Below are positions 35,642-45,528 of a stretch of DNA of 64,000 nucleotides, piece by piece. Within the stretch, counting starts at the first letter, position 1, and each line of letters opens with the position of its first letter. The notes under the pieces were generated by a model, which saw only the letters and a program-made list of their open reading frames with translations, did not search any database and had not been told where the DNA came from. The stretch lies in NCBI RefSeq assembly GCF_000381525.1, contig NZ_KB906612.1:1-64000 (forward strand), read 5' to 3'. Position numbers and translations under genes: made by a program. The stretch comes from Peptostreptococcus anaerobius VPI 4330 = DSM 2949. Its GTDB lineage: Bacteria > Bacillota > Clostridia > Peptostreptococcales > Peptostreptococcaceae.

Positions 35642-36481
35642 ATGGATAATACTATAGATATATATATTGTTTCAGATTCTTTGGGGGAAACTGCAAAAAC
35701 AGTTGCAAAGGCTTGTATATACCAGTTTCCAAACCACGAGAATTGGAATATAAGGAGACACCCATACATAAACAACAAGAATCTTCTTATGGACGTTTTG
35801 GAGAAGGCCAAAGAAGTAAATGCACTTGTAATGTACAGTATGGTAAATCAGGAACTAGTTGATTACGCAAAATCATACTGTGAGGACAACAACATATCAT
35901 ATATAGATTTGCTATCAAGTGTAATTGGTCAGATGGCAGAAAAGGCTGGAATAGAGCCTATAAGAGAGCCAGGCGTTATAAGAAAGATGGATAAGTCGTA
36001 TTTTGATAGGATTGAGGCAATTGAATTTGCTGTTAAATATGATGATGGTAAGGATCCTAGAGGTGTCCTAAAGGCAGATGTTGTATTAGTTGGTATATCT
36101 AGAACATCAAAGACGCCACTGTCAATGTATCTTGCCAACAAGCAGCTAAAAGTTGCCAATGTGCCTTTAGTGCCAGAGGTTCCAATACCAAAGGAACTTA
36201 TGGAAGTTGAGACTAAGAGGATAATAGGTCTTACAAATTCACCAGATACCCTAAACAGGATCAGGATGGAAAGGTTAAGGGCTTTAGGACTTTCAGGGGC
36301 AGCCAACTATGCTAAACTTGAGAGAATACTTGAGGAACTTGACTATTCAGAAGAGATAATGAAGACTTTAAAGTGTCCAGTTATCAATGTTTCAAACAAG
36401 GCTATAGAAGAGACAGCAGGGATAATAATAGACATATTAAAAGAAAATGGTGTAGCCGTTGAAAAAGACTACTCAATATAA
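35642..36481 (+). CDS. pyruvate phosphate dikinase regulatory protein (PDRP, YqfL type)
   Basis: Kinase/pyrophosphorylase of 279 residues that switches PPDK off by ADP-dependent phosphorylation of an active-site threonine and on again by phosphorolysis. It begins IDIYIVSDSLGETAKTVAKA. The P-loop-like VVLVGISRTSKTPLSMYLAN lies near residue 150, and a family motif RIIGLTNSPDTLNRIR near 200. It lies between ccpN and its target ppdK, 17 bases before the latter. Confidence 0.95.
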   Translation: MDNTIDIYIVSDSLGETAKTVAKACIYQFPNHENWNIRRHPYINNKNLLMDVLEKAKEVNALVMYSMVNQELVDYAKSYCEDNNISYIDLLSSVIGQMAEKAGIEPIREPGVIRKMDKSYFDRIEAIEFAVKYDDGKDPRGVLKADVVLVGISRTSKTPLSMYLANKQLKVANVPLVPEVPIPKELMEVETKRIIGLTNSPDTLNRIRMERLRALGLSGAANYAKLERILEELDYSEEIMKTLKCPVINVSNKAIEETAGIIIDILKENGVAVEKDYSI

Positions 36482-36498
36482 AAATTAGGAGGAATCTA

Positions 36499-39144
36499 AT
36501 GAGTACAAAATTTGTTTACAGTTTTGATGAAGGTAATAAGGATATGAGAGGCCTGCTAGGTGGTAAGGGTGCCAACCTAGCAGAAATGACTAATATTGGT
36601 CTTCCAGTACCTCAGGGATTTACAATAACTACAGAAGCTTGTAATGACTATTATGAAAACGATTTAAAAATCAGACAAGAAGTAATAGACCAGGTAGAAG
36701 ACAAACTAGCTCAGCTTGAAAGAGAACAAGGCAAGAAGCTAGGAAGTGACAACAATCCATTGTTGGTATCAGTAAGATCTGGTGCAGTTTTCTCAATGCC
36801 AGGTATGATGGATACAATACTTAACCTTGGTCTTAACGATACAAGTGTAAAGGGTCTAATAGATTCTACAAAGAACGAAAGATTCTCATATGATTCATAT
36901 AGAAGATTTATACAGATGTTCTCAGACGTTGCTATGGAAGTTCCAAAGTATAAGTTTGAAAACGTTCTAGACAAGATGAAGGAAGCTAAAGGATATAGTT
37001 CAGACCTTGATCTTACAACTGATGACCTAAAGGTTATAGTAGAAGAATTCAAGAAGATATATAAGGATGAAATAGGAGAAGACTTCCCACAGGATCCTAA
37101 GAAGCAGTTGATGCTTGCTATAGAGGCAGTATTTAGATCTTGGAACAACCCAAGAGCTATAGTATATAGAAAATTAAACGATATACCAGGAAACCTTGGT
37201 ACAGCTGTAAATATCCAGTCAATGGTATTCGGTAATATGGGTATGTCATCAGGTACAGGTGTTGCCTTTACTAGAAACCCATCAACAGGAGAAAATAGAC
37301 TATTTGGTGAATACTTGATAAATGCCCAGGGTGAAGACGTTGTTGCAGGTATAAGAACACCTCAGTCAATAGATACACTTAAGGAAGAAATGCCTGAAAT
37401 GTATGATCAGTTTGTAAATATTACACAGAAATTAGAGGCTCATTACAAGGATATGCAGGATATAGAATTTACAATAGAAAACGGTAAGCTATATATCCTA
37501 CAGACTAGAAATGGTAAGAGAACAGCTAAGGCTGCTATAAATGTAGTAGTTGACCTAGTAAACGCTGGTACAATAGACAAGGAAGAGGCTATAATGAGAA
37601 TTGAGCCAAATCAGTTAGACCAGTTATTACACCCAACATTTGATCCAAAGGCCCTAAAGTCTGCAGAATTACTTGCTAAGGGTCTTCCAGCATCTCCAGG
37701 TGCTGCAACAGGTAAGGTATACTTCCATGCAGATGATGCAGTTCTTCATGCCAAGGAAGGTGAAAAGGTTCTACTAGTTAGACAGGAGACTTCTCCAGAA
37801 GATATAGAAGGTATGGTAAGTGCTGAAGGTATACTTACAGCAAGAGGTGGTATGACTTCTCATGCTGCAGTTGTTGCTAGAGGTATGGGTAAGTGCTGTG
37901 TAGCAGGTTGTGGTGAATTAAGAGTTGATGAAGCAGCTAGAGAAATCAGATGTGGAGACAGGATAATAAAGGAAGGTCAGTACCTTTCAATAGATGGTTC
38001 TTCAGGTTGTGTATACCTAGGTTCAGTTGAAATGACTAGTGTAGAACTAGTTGGTAACTTCGAAGTATTTATGAACTGGGTAGACGAAATAAGAGATATG
38101 ATGGTTAGGACAAATGCCGACAACCCAAGAGATGCTAAGAAGGCTATAGAGTTCGGTGCAGAGGGTATAGGTCTTTGTAGAACTGAGCATATGTTCTTTG
38201 AAGAAGATAGAATACCAGCTGTTAGAGAAATGATAATAGCTGAAAATGTAGAAGATAGGGTAAAGGCACTAGATAAGTTACTTCCATTCCAGAGAGAAGA
38301 CTTCCACGGAATCTTCAAGGCAATGGATGGCAAGCCATGTAACATCAGACTATTGGACCCACCACTACATGAATTCCTACCTCATGATGATGCATCAATA
38401 GAGGAACTTGCAAAGCAGATGGGAATTAGACCAAGTGATCTTAAGAAGAGAGTTGTTGACTTAGATGAATTCAACCCAATGCTAGGACACAGAGGTTGTA
38501 GACTTGCTGTTACATATCCAGAAATATGTATAATGCAGGCAAGGGCTATAGCTCAGGGTGCAGTACTTGCTACTAAGGACGGACACAAGGTAACACCTGA
38601 AATAATGGTTCCACTTGTTGGTCATGTAAATGAATTAAAGATGCTTAGACCACTAATAGAAGAAGCTGTAAACGAAGAGTTTGAAAAGGCTGGAGTAAAG
38701 GTAGACTACACAGTAGGTACAATGATAGAAATACCAAGAGCTTGTGTAACTGCTGATGAAATAGCAGAGGTTGCTGACTTCTTCTCATTCGGTACAAACG
38801 ACCTTACTCAGATGGGATTCGGTTATTCAAGAGACGACGCTGGTAAGTTCCTTGGAGAATATGTAGACAAGGGAATACTTGAAAAAGACCCATTCCAGGT
38901 ACTAGAACAAAAGGGTATAGGGAGACTAGTTCAGATGGCTGCAGAGCTTGGTAGAGGCGTTAAGCCAAACCTAAAGCTAGGAATCTGTGGAGAACACGGT
39001 GGAGAACCATCTTCAGTAGAATTCTGCTACAATACAGGTCTAGACTATGTATCTTGCTCACCATTCAGAGTGCCAATCGCAAGACTAGCTGCTGCTCAGG
39101 CAACTGTTAAGAAGAGAAAGGGCGACTCACATAGAGACAAATAA
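36499..39144 (+). CDS. ppdK: pyruvate, phosphate dikinase
   Basis: PPDK, 881 residues, interconverts pyruvate + ATP + Pi and PEP + AMP + PPi. The N-terminal ATP-grasp domain starts with YSFDEGNKDMRGLLGGKGAN. The swivelling phosphohistidine loop is LTARGGMTSHAAVVARGMGK, with the regulated Thr next to the catalytic His. The PEP-binding C-terminal barrel ends GICGEHGGEPSSVEFC. Length is normal. Codon use is strongly biased, suggesting high expression. AGGAGG lies upstream. It closes a three-gene operon with its repressor and its regulatory enzyme. Confidence 0.98.
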   Translation: MSTKFVYSFDEGNKDMRGLLGGKGANLAEMTNIGLPVPQGFTITTEACNDYYENDLKIRQEVIDQVEDKLAQLEREQGKKLGSDNNPLLVSVRSGAVFSMPGMMDTILNLGLNDTSVKGLIDSTKNERFSYDSYRRFIQMFSDVAMEVPKYKFENVLDKMKEAKGYSSDLDLTTDDLKVIVEEFKKIYKDEIGEDFPQDPKKQLMLAIEAVFRSWNNPRAIVYRKLNDIPGNLGTAVNIQSMVFGNMGMSSGTGVAFTRNPSTGENRLFGEYLINAQGEDVVAGIRTPQSIDTLKEEMPEMYDQFVNITQKLEAHYKDMQDIEFTIENGKLYILQTRNGKRTAKAAINVVVDLVNAGTIDKEEAIMRIEPNQLDQLLHPTFDPKALKSAELLAKGLPASPGAATGKVYFHADDAVLHAKEGEKVLLVRQETSPEDIEGMVSAEGILTARGGMTSHAAVVARGMGKCCVAGCGELRVDEAAREIRCGDRIIKEGQYLSIDGSSGCVYLGSVEMTSVELVGNFEVFMNWVDEIRDMMVRTNADNPRDAKKAIEFGAEGIGLCRTEHMFFEEDRIPAVREMIIAENVEDRVKALDKLLPFQREDFHGIFKAMDGKPCNIRLLDPPLHEFLPHDDASIEELAKQMGIRPSDLKKRVVDLDEFNPMLGHRGCRLAVTYPEICIMQARAIAQGAVLATKDGHKVTPEIMVPLVGHVNELKMLRPLIEEAVNEEFEKAGVKVDYTVGTMIEIPRACVTADEIAEVADFFSFGTNDLTQMGFGYSRDDAGKFLGEYVDKGILEKDPFQVLEQKGIGRLVQMAAELGRGVKPNLKLGICGEHGGEPSSVEFCYNTGLDYVSCSPFRVPIARLAAAQATVKKRKGDSHRDK

Positions 39145-39174
39145 AATCATATAAAATTATATAAACCATAAGTA

Positions 39175-39226
39175 ATCAACCCCTATTGACTGGTATTGAC
39201 CAAGATTTAGGGGTTGATATTTTTTA
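39175..39226 (+). terminator. intrinsic terminator after ppdK
   Basis: ATCAACCCCTA (39175-39185) pairs with TAGGGGTTGAT (39208-39218), followed by ATTTTTT. Confidence 0.92.
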
Positions 39227-39315
39227 GTGGGGTCAAAAAGTAGGCTTTTAATACCTATGCGCTCAAAAAATCATGGGTCATATGGTTACCTGTTGATTTA
39301 CTTAGGTATTTATTC

Positions 39316-39344
39316 TTGCAAATATTTGCTTATTTGTATATAAT
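39316..39344 (+). promoter_or_regulatory. sigma-A-type promoter of the gtrA-like gene
   Basis: TTGCAA (39316-39321) and TATAAT (39339-39344) are 17 bases apart, immediately before a 50-base tandem duplication that forms the leader. Confidence 0.65.
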
Positions 39345-39440
39345 GTTAGAAGCAATGTGAGAAATATGAATATTTTGTGTGGATTTAATATAAGGTTAGA
39401 AGCAGTGTAAGAAATATAAATATTTTGTGTGTTTTAAATA
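39341..39440 (+). repeat. 50-base tandem duplication in the gtrA-like leader
   Basis: Two adjacent 50-base units (39341-39390 and 39391-39440) share GTTAGAAGCA, GAAATAT and AATATTTTGTGT with about ten differences. The rest of the 320-base gap after ppdK holds only the ppdK terminator and this leader. Confidence 0.85.
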
Positions 39441-39466
39441 TATGATATAATTTGGGGGCTACTATA

Positions 39467-39946
39467 ATGATAATTGAGTACTATAAAAGATATAAAAGTG
39501 TTATTTCATATTTATTTTTTGGTGTATTGACTACTATTGTAAATATTGTAACATATAACCTACTCTACTACAAGTTTGGTGTCACTAATGTGGTGTCAAA
39601 TATAGTAGCATGGGTGCTGGCAGTTTTATTTGCCTATATTACAAATAAATTATATGTGTTTAACAGCAAGTCATGGGAGATAGACTACTTGCTTAGGGAG
39701 ATACCCTTGTTTTTCTCTGCTAGGCTCCTAACAGGCATCATTGATACAGCTATTATGTATATGGCTGTTGACTTGATGAATCAGGAGGCCTTTGTATGGA
39801 AGTTGCTTACAAATGTAATTGTTGTGGTTCTCAATTACCTTGCTAGTAAGTTTATAATCTTTAAAGATAGAGATAAAGAAAAAGATAAAGATAAAGATAT
39901 AGATAAAGATATAGATAAAGATATAGATATAGATACCAATTCATAA
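39467..39946 (+). CDS. GtrA family membrane protein
   Basis: Four-helix membrane protein of about 159 residues of the GtrA/PF04138 family, which flips or channels lipid-linked sugars for cell-surface glycosylation. FLEN-type helices include YLFFGVLTTIVNIVTYNLLY and VVLNYLASKFIIF. The last 25 residues are a charged repeat of the pattern DKDI encoded by 12-base repeats, which is unusual. The ATG at 39467 follows TGGGGGC by 9 bases; an upstream TTG is less likely. Confidence 0.85.
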   Translation: MIIEYYKRYKSVISYLFFGVLTTIVNIVTYNLLYYKFGVTNVVSNIVAWVLAVLFAYITNKLYVFNSKSWEIDYLLREIPLFFSARLLTGIIDTAIMYMAVDLMNQEAFVWKLLTNVIVVVLNYLASKFIIFKDRDKEKDKDKDIDKDIDKDIDIDTNS

Positions 39947-40086
39947 TAAGCGTATAACTAAACAATAGCATCACTATAATTAGGATTACAAATACTTGAT
40001 TTTATATGTAAACGATTGAATTGAAACTTATAGAAGAGTATGGTATAATAAACAGATGTAAATATTTTAATTGGGGGTATGTGGAT

Positions 40087-40557
40087 ATGATGGACCTTAT
40101 TGTTACTTTGAAAAAAGAATTGATAGTCTTTTTTGTATCTATGTTACCCATAATAGAACTAAAGGGAGCCATACCCATTGGTCTGTCTTTAGGTTTGAGT
40201 GCTAGGACATCTATAATTTTTTCTGTCTTGGGGAGTTGCATACCATGTCCATTTATATTGTATGGCATAAATAGGGTCTTGTTTCAGCTTGAGAGCATAA
40301 GGCCTCTTAAGTTGAGGATTTTGAATATGAAGTCCAAGGTCTTGAGAAGAGGCAAGTATGTCAATAGAATAGGTAGGATAGGCCTGTTTTTATTTGTTGC
40401 AATTCCACTTCCTGGAACGGGTGTATGGAGTGGTAGTCTTTTGGCTGTCTTGCTTGGTTTTAGACCCAAGAATGTATTGCCATATATTATAGTTGGCAAT
40501 ATTGTGGCAGGCTTTATTATAGCTACAGTTAGCTATGGTGTTGTTAGCATATTGTAA
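40087..40557 (+). CDS. small multidrug export family membrane protein (COG2426)
   Basis: Membrane protein of 156 residues of the COG2426/PF06695 family, named small multidrug exporters on thin evidence and related to DedA-like SNARE-associated proteins. It has PIIELKGAIPIGLSLGL and the loop VAIPLPGTGVWSGSLLAVLLG, both typical. The ATG at 40087 follows GGGGGT; a longer TTG start at 40021 lacks an RBS. It is a monocistronic gene. Confidence 0.82.
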   Translation: MMDLIVTLKKELIVFFVSMLPIIELKGAIPIGLSLGLSARTSIIFSVLGSCIPCPFILYGINRVLFQLESIRPLKLRILNMKSKVLRRGKYVNRIGRIGLFLFVAIPLPGTGVWSGSLLAVLLGFRPKNVLPYIIVGNIVAGFIIATVSYGVVSIL

Positions 40558-40651
40558 AGTAGAAATATATAGTTTACCAAGTGCATTTGTGTGCTTGAGT
40601 TGATTTTTTATTTTAATTCAAATAATAAATAAGTATAGTAGGGAGAATATA

Positions 40652-41575
40652 ATGAGAACTTCGTTAGTAATAATGGCTGCTGGCATAGGGTCAAGATATG
40701 GTGCTAGTATAAAGCAGTTGGAATCAGTAGGCAAGTCTGGTGAGATAATCATGGACTATTCAGTACATGATGCTATAAATGCTGGATTTAATAAGATTAT
40801 TTTTATAATTCGTGAAGATATCAAGGAAGACTTTATGGAGGTAATAGGTAATAGGATTGAAAAAATCTGCAGCAAAAATAATGTGGAGGTAGCCTATGCC
40901 TACCAAGATTTAAACGATCTACCTGAGGGGGTAAGCTTGCCTGATGGACGTAAAAAGCCATGGGGAACAGGTCAAGCGGTCTTATCCTGTAGAGATATCA
41001 TAAATGAGCCTTTTGCAGTTATAAACGCAGATGATTATTATGGAAAGGAATCATTTGTAAATATACATGAATTTTTGATTTCAAACTCATCTAAAGAGAA
41101 GAGTTATTGTATGTCTGGATTTATCCTTAAAAACACTCTTAGTGAAAACGGTGGTGTTACAAGGGGCATATGTTCAGTAGATGAAAATGACTACCTTACT
41201 GATGTTGAAGAAACTTACAATATAGTAAAGACAAAAGAAGGTGCTGAGACAGAAGGTAGAAAAATAGATGTCAACTCATATGTATCTATGAATATGTGGG
41301 GATTTACTCCTGAGTATATAGATATACTTGAGGATGGTTTTAAGGAGTTTTTCGACAAGCTAGCTGAGGACAAAGCCTTGTCAGCAGAATACCTTATACC
41401 AATACATATAGGTGGCCTACTTGAAGATGGTAAAATATCTGTTAAGCTACTAGAAACTCATGACAAGTGGTTTGGAATAACTTATAGAGAGGACCTTGAT
41501 GCAGTTATAAAATCATTTGACGAGCTGATTGAAGAGGGAGTTTATTCTAAAGACCTATTTGAGGATATGAGATAA
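40652..41575 (+). CDS. sugar-phosphate nucleotidyltransferase family protein
   Basis: Protein of 307 residues with an N-terminal nucleotidyltransferase fold: the pyrophosphorylase-like loop VIMAAGIGSRYGASIKQLE, FAVINADDYYGKESF as the metal-binding part, and a C-terminal helical region. The family activates sugar phosphates to NDP-sugars or makes similar nucleotide conjugates; the exact sugar is not readable. GGGAGA lies upstream of the ATG. Confidence 0.82.
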   Translation: MRTSLVIMAAGIGSRYGASIKQLESVGKSGEIIMDYSVHDAINAGFNKIIFIIREDIKEDFMEVIGNRIEKICSKNNVEVAYAYQDLNDLPEGVSLPDGRKKPWGTGQAVLSCRDIINEPFAVINADDYYGKESFVNIHEFLISNSSKEKSYCMSGFILKNTLSENGGVTRGICSVDENDYLTDVEETYNIVKTKEGAETEGRKIDVNSYVSMNMWGFTPEYIDILEDGFKEFFDKLAEDKALSAEYLIPIHIGGLLEDGKISVKLLETHDKWFGITYREDLDAVIKSFDELIEEGVYSKDLFEDMR

Positions 41576-41609
41576 GAATAAATTGTGAATAGTTTTATAT
41601 AGTATAAGT

Positions 41610-41663
41610 GAGCCTTATAGGTTTTTCTGTTAGATAACAGATGTCTATTAAAAGGCTCTTTTC
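41610..41663 (+). terminator. terminator-like hairpin after the nucleotidyltransferase gene
   Basis: GAGCCTT (41610-41616) pairs with AAGGCTC (41652-41658) around a 35-base loop and is followed by TTTTC. Confidence 0.5.
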
Positions 41664-41806
41664 TTGTTTAGGCATGTATTTGAAAGCTAAAGTTAAGACG
41701 GTGGGGGTAATATATAATAGGTACAAGTAAATATAAAACATTTATAGCCATATAAGAAAAAATTACCTATTTCTATGTTATAATGAAAGGTAAATGATAA
41801 AAAGAG

Positions 41807-43060
41807 GTGAATATTATAAAAGAAAAAATATTAAAAAATGGAGTTAGAATTGTCGCTGAAGAGATACCATATGTCAAGTCTGTATCTCTAGGCGTTTGGA
41901 TAAATGTAGGTTCTAGGATGGAATCAGAAGACAATAGGGGAATAGCCCACTTTATAGAGCATATGCTTTTCAAGGGGACTAAGACTAGGTCTGCCAAGAA
42001 GATATCTAATGACATTGACTACTACGGTGGCAACATCAATGCCTTTACGACACATGACCATACTTGCTATCATGTCAAGATGCCATACAACCATATAGAC
42101 AGGGGCATAGAGGTCTTGGCTGACATACTAAAGAATTCCGTCTTTGATGAAAATGAGATAGAAAAAGAAAAGTCTGTTATAAGAGAAGAACTAAAAATGT
42201 ATGAAGATTCTCCTGAGGACTATGTATATGAAGAACTTCTTAAAAGGGTTCATTCAAATAAGGGCATAGGCAGGAATGTACTGGGAACTCTTGAATCTAT
42301 ACAGGATATCAACAGAGAAAAGATAATTGACTTCTTTGATAGCCACTATGTTGCTAACAATTCTGTTATAGTTGCAAGTGGCAACTTTGATTTTGATGAT
42401 CTAGTTGATAAGATAGAAGACAACTTTTCTTCTTGGAAGTCCTATGATGTATCTACTATTCAAGAGGGACAGGACTTTTTACCTATTGCCTTTGTTGAGG
42501 ACAGGGAGGACGAGCAAGCCAATATAGCCATAGTATTTGAGTGTCCAGATGATAGGGTGGACAAGGATTTTTATGGGGTCAAACTTCTAGGTAATATATT
42601 GGGCAACTCACCTAGTTCAAGGCTCTTCCAGCATATAAGGGAAGAAAAGGGCCTATCCTATAGTATATATTCTTCAGATAGTTTCTATAGAAATTATGCT
42701 GAATTTGGAATCTATGCTAGTATGGCTATTGATAATTTAAAAGAAGTGTATAGGCTTGTCAAAAAGGAGATAGCAGACCTTGTAGACAATTATATTACAA
42801 GAGACGAACTCCTATTTGCCAAGGAGCAGTACAAGGGCAGTGTCTTGATGAATATTGAGGATACTGAGGACAGGATGCTCTTGATAGGAGAGTATGAAAT
42901 AGAAGGCAAAAAACTCAAGTCAACTGAAGAGATAAGTCAGATAGTGGACGATATAGATATTGACTACATGAAGGATCTAATAGATAGGATATTTAGTAAA
43001 CCTATGGCAATTGGAGTCACAGGAAAGGGAGTTAAGGCTATTATGAAAGGGGTGTTATAG
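41807..43060 (+). CDS. M16 family zinc metallopeptidase
   Basis: Processing-peptidase-like protein of 417 residues with the inverted zinc motif HFIEH (GIAHFIEHMLFKGTKTR) and the second ligand in ENEIEKEKSVIREEL; it is similar to insulinase-type peptidases of Firmicutes that sit before ftsK. The start is uncertain: the GTG at 41807 lies inside the likely Shine-Dalgarno AAGAGGTGA. An ATT codon at 41813 would have normal spacing. The stop overlaps the ftsK start by one base. Confidence 0.92.
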   Translation: MNIIKEKILKNGVRIVAEEIPYVKSVSLGVWINVGSRMESEDNRGIAHFIEHMLFKGTKTRSAKKISNDIDYYGGNINAFTTHDHTCYHVKMPYNHIDRGIEVLADILKNSVFDENEIEKEKSVIREELKMYEDSPEDYVYEELLKRVHSNKGIGRNVLGTLESIQDINREKIIDFFDSHYVANNSVIVASGNFDFDDLVDKIEDNFSSWKSYDVSTIQEGQDFLPIAFVEDREDEQANIAIVFECPDDRVDKDFYGVKLLGNILGNSPSSRLFQHIREEKGLSYSIYSSDSFYRNYAEFGIYASMAIDNLKEVYRLVKKEIADLVDNYITRDELLFAKEQYKGSVLMNIEDTEDRMLLIGEYEIEGKKLKSTEEISQIVDDIDIDYMKDLIDRIFSKPMAIGVTGKGVKAIMKGVL

Positions 43061-45489
43061 TGGCTAAGAATTCAAAGGGGAGACCAAAAAGACCTCCTCA
43101 GTCAAAACAGAGTAGAAAAAGAAGGAGTCCTGTTAAGGGAAGGCAGAGAGAATATAACCCAGAATATCACAATTTGATTATTATATTTTTAGGTCTATTT
43201 ATAGGATATGGACTAATGTCATCATCAGGAGCTCTTCTGCCTAGAATAATACAGCTGATATTTAAGGGATTATTTGGTGGACTTGCTATCCTTGTGCCAC
43301 TTGTCCTAGTACTAGCAGGTATAACAGGATTTATCCGCAATAACGAAAAAATAAATAGGATTAGAAGAACCAAGATGAAGTATATAATACCTATATTCTT
43401 GATACTTTATTATGGTTTGATCAACTATGCTCAGTCACCTTCATCTAGTCCACTAAGGATGGATGAAATACAGGATATAATAAAGATGGGTGTTTCAAGA
43501 GAGGGTATGGGACTTATACCTTCATTTGTGACTTATTACTTGACACATCTACTTGGACTTGTGGGTGCATGGCTTATAGTAGTGTTTGCTACGATTATAT
43601 GCATACTACAGGTTATGGACATATCTATAGCAGATATGATAGAGCTTGCCCAGAATCCTTCTAATGGCAGGGCAAATATATTGTCAAAGCTAAAGGTGTT
43701 CAATAAAAACAAGACAAATGTAGATGGAATTGAGGAAACGACTGTTATCAGTAAGACAGGTATATTCTCAAAGATAAAGGACAAGTTTAAAAAGAATGAC
43801 CAAGATAGTCCTGAAGAAGAGGATGATACAGATAAGACTATAAAAATAGTTGGTTTCAACAAGGCAGAGGACGACTATCTTGAAATACTAGAAGGAACTC
43901 AGAGCCTATCAGACCTTGAAGTCCTTCAGAAGCTACAGCAGGGTGACCTAGAGGGTATAGATGGTATCACACCGAACTTAAATGATATTGGTCCTAAGAG
44001 TAAGTTGATGGGTGGTCCCGGTCAGATAGTCGAACCAGAAAAAGAAGATTTATTTGAAGAAGAAAACGAGCATATAAAATATGCAAACTATAAGATGCCA
44101 CCTGTTTCACTCCTTAATAAGGTTGTGAACAAGTCTGACAAGAGGTCAAAGCAAAAGGTACTAGAAAATGCAAGAAGACTAGAGCAGACTCTTAGGGACT
44201 TTGGTGTTGAGGCATCTATCAACCAGGTTACGGTTGGACCTACTATCACTAGGTACGAAATACAGCCAAGACCGGGTGTTAAGGTGAGTAAGATAGTCAA
44301 CCTTACAGATGATATAGCCCTATCTCTTGCAGCCAAGTCTATAAGAATGGAAGCCCCAATACCGGGTAAAAATGCCATAGGTATAGAGGTTCCAAACGAG
44401 GAGTCTCAGATGGTAGGCATAAGAGAAATCATAGAGAGCAAGGAGTTCAATGGATACCCTTCTAAGCTGGCCATGGGACTAGGCAAGGACGTTGCAGGCA
44501 GGATTATAATTGGTGATATAGCCAAGATGCCACACCTACTAATAGCAGGTTCTACTGGTTCAGGTAAGTCTGTATGTGTAAATACCTTGATCACTAGTTT
44601 GGTATACAAGGCCAAGCCAGACGAGGTCAAATTGATATTGATAGACCCTAAGGTTGTCGAGCTATCCAACTATAACGGAATACCTCACCTCTTGATACCA
44701 GTTGTAACAGACCCTAAAAAGGCTGCCAATGCTCTTACTTGGGCTGTTACTGAGATGAATAGAAGGTATAAGCTCTTTGCAGAGACTCAGGTAAAGGATA
44801 TAAAGAGTTACAACGAAAAGACGGATAATCCACTTCCTAGAATAGTAATAATAATAGACGAGTTGGCTGACCTTATGATGGTATCTGCCAATGATGTAGA
44901 AGACTGTATACACAGGCTTGCCCAGATGGCAAGAGCTGCTGGTATGCACCTTATAGTGGCTACTCAAAGACCTTCTGTAGACGTTATAACAGGTGTGATC
45001 AAGGCCAACATACCATCTAGAATAGCATTTGCAGTATCGTCCCAGACGGACTCTAGGACTATAATAGATATGGGTGGAGCCGAAAAACTACTTGGTAAGG
45101 GAGATATGTTATTCTATCCTCTTGGAGCAGCCAAGCCAGTCAGACTACAGGGGGCATTTATATCAGAGGCCGAGTCAGACAAGATTATAGAACATATCAA
45201 AAATGAGGTTGGAGAGCATACCTATGCAGATGATATAGAAGAGAAGATATCAAATGTAAACACTGATGAAGTATCTTCAGCTGACGAGTTATTGGTCGAG
45301 TGTATCGAGTTTGTGGTAGCCAATGGGCAGGCATCTGCATCAATGCTACAGAGAAAGTTCAAGATAGGATTTAACAGGGCTGCAAGGCTCATAGACGATA
45401 TGGAAGAAAGAGGAATAGTTGGTCCTAGTGAGGGCAGTAAACCTAGAAAGGTCCTTATTTCCAAGCAAGACCTAGAGGGTTTGTTATAG
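43060..45489 (+). CDS. ftsK: DNA translocase FtsK/SpoIIIE
   Basis: Double-stranded DNA pump of 809 residues that clears chromosomes from the division septum. It has four N-terminal membrane helices (residues 30-190), an acidic linker (about 190-340), the RecA-like motor with LLIAGSTGSGKSVCVN and IVIIIDELADLMMVSANDVE, and a C-terminal winged-helix gamma domain (ASMLQRKFKIGFNRAARLID) that recognises KOPS/SRS-type sites. The start GTG shares one base with the M16 stop. Confidence 0.97.
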   Translation: MAKNSKGRPKRPPQSKQSRKRRSPVKGRQREYNPEYHNLIIIFLGLFIGYGLMSSSGALLPRIIQLIFKGLFGGLAILVPLVLVLAGITGFIRNNEKINRIRRTKMKYIIPIFLILYYGLINYAQSPSSSPLRMDEIQDIIKMGVSREGMGLIPSFVTYYLTHLLGLVGAWLIVVFATIICILQVMDISIADMIELAQNPSNGRANILSKLKVFNKNKTNVDGIEETTVISKTGIFSKIKDKFKKNDQDSPEEEDDTDKTIKIVGFNKAEDDYLEILEGTQSLSDLEVLQKLQQGDLEGIDGITPNLNDIGPKSKLMGGPGQIVEPEKEDLFEEENEHIKYANYKMPPVSLLNKVVNKSDKRSKQKVLENARRLEQTLRDFGVEASINQVTVGPTITRYEIQPRPGVKVSKIVNLTDDIALSLAAKSIRMEAPIPGKNAIGIEVPNEESQMVGIREIIESKEFNGYPSKLAMGLGKDVAGRIIIGDIAKMPHLLIAGSTGSGKSVCVNTLITSLVYKAKPDEVKLILIDPKVVELSNYNGIPHLLIPVVTDPKKAANALTWAVTEMNRRYKLFAETQVKDIKSYNEKTDNPLPRIVIIIDELADLMMVSANDVEDCIHRLAQMARAAGMHLIVATQRPSVDVITGVIKANIPSRIAFAVSSQTDSRTIIDMGGAEKLLGKGDMLFYPLGAAKPVRLQGAFISEAESDKIIEHIKNEVGEHTYADDIEEKISNVNTDEVSSADELLVECIEFVVANGQASASMLQRKFKIGFNRAARLIDDMEERGIVGPSEGSKPRKVLISKQDLEGLL

Positions 45490-45528
45490 AAAATTAAATT
45501 AGAATTAGAGTAAATTGGAGGAATAGAT

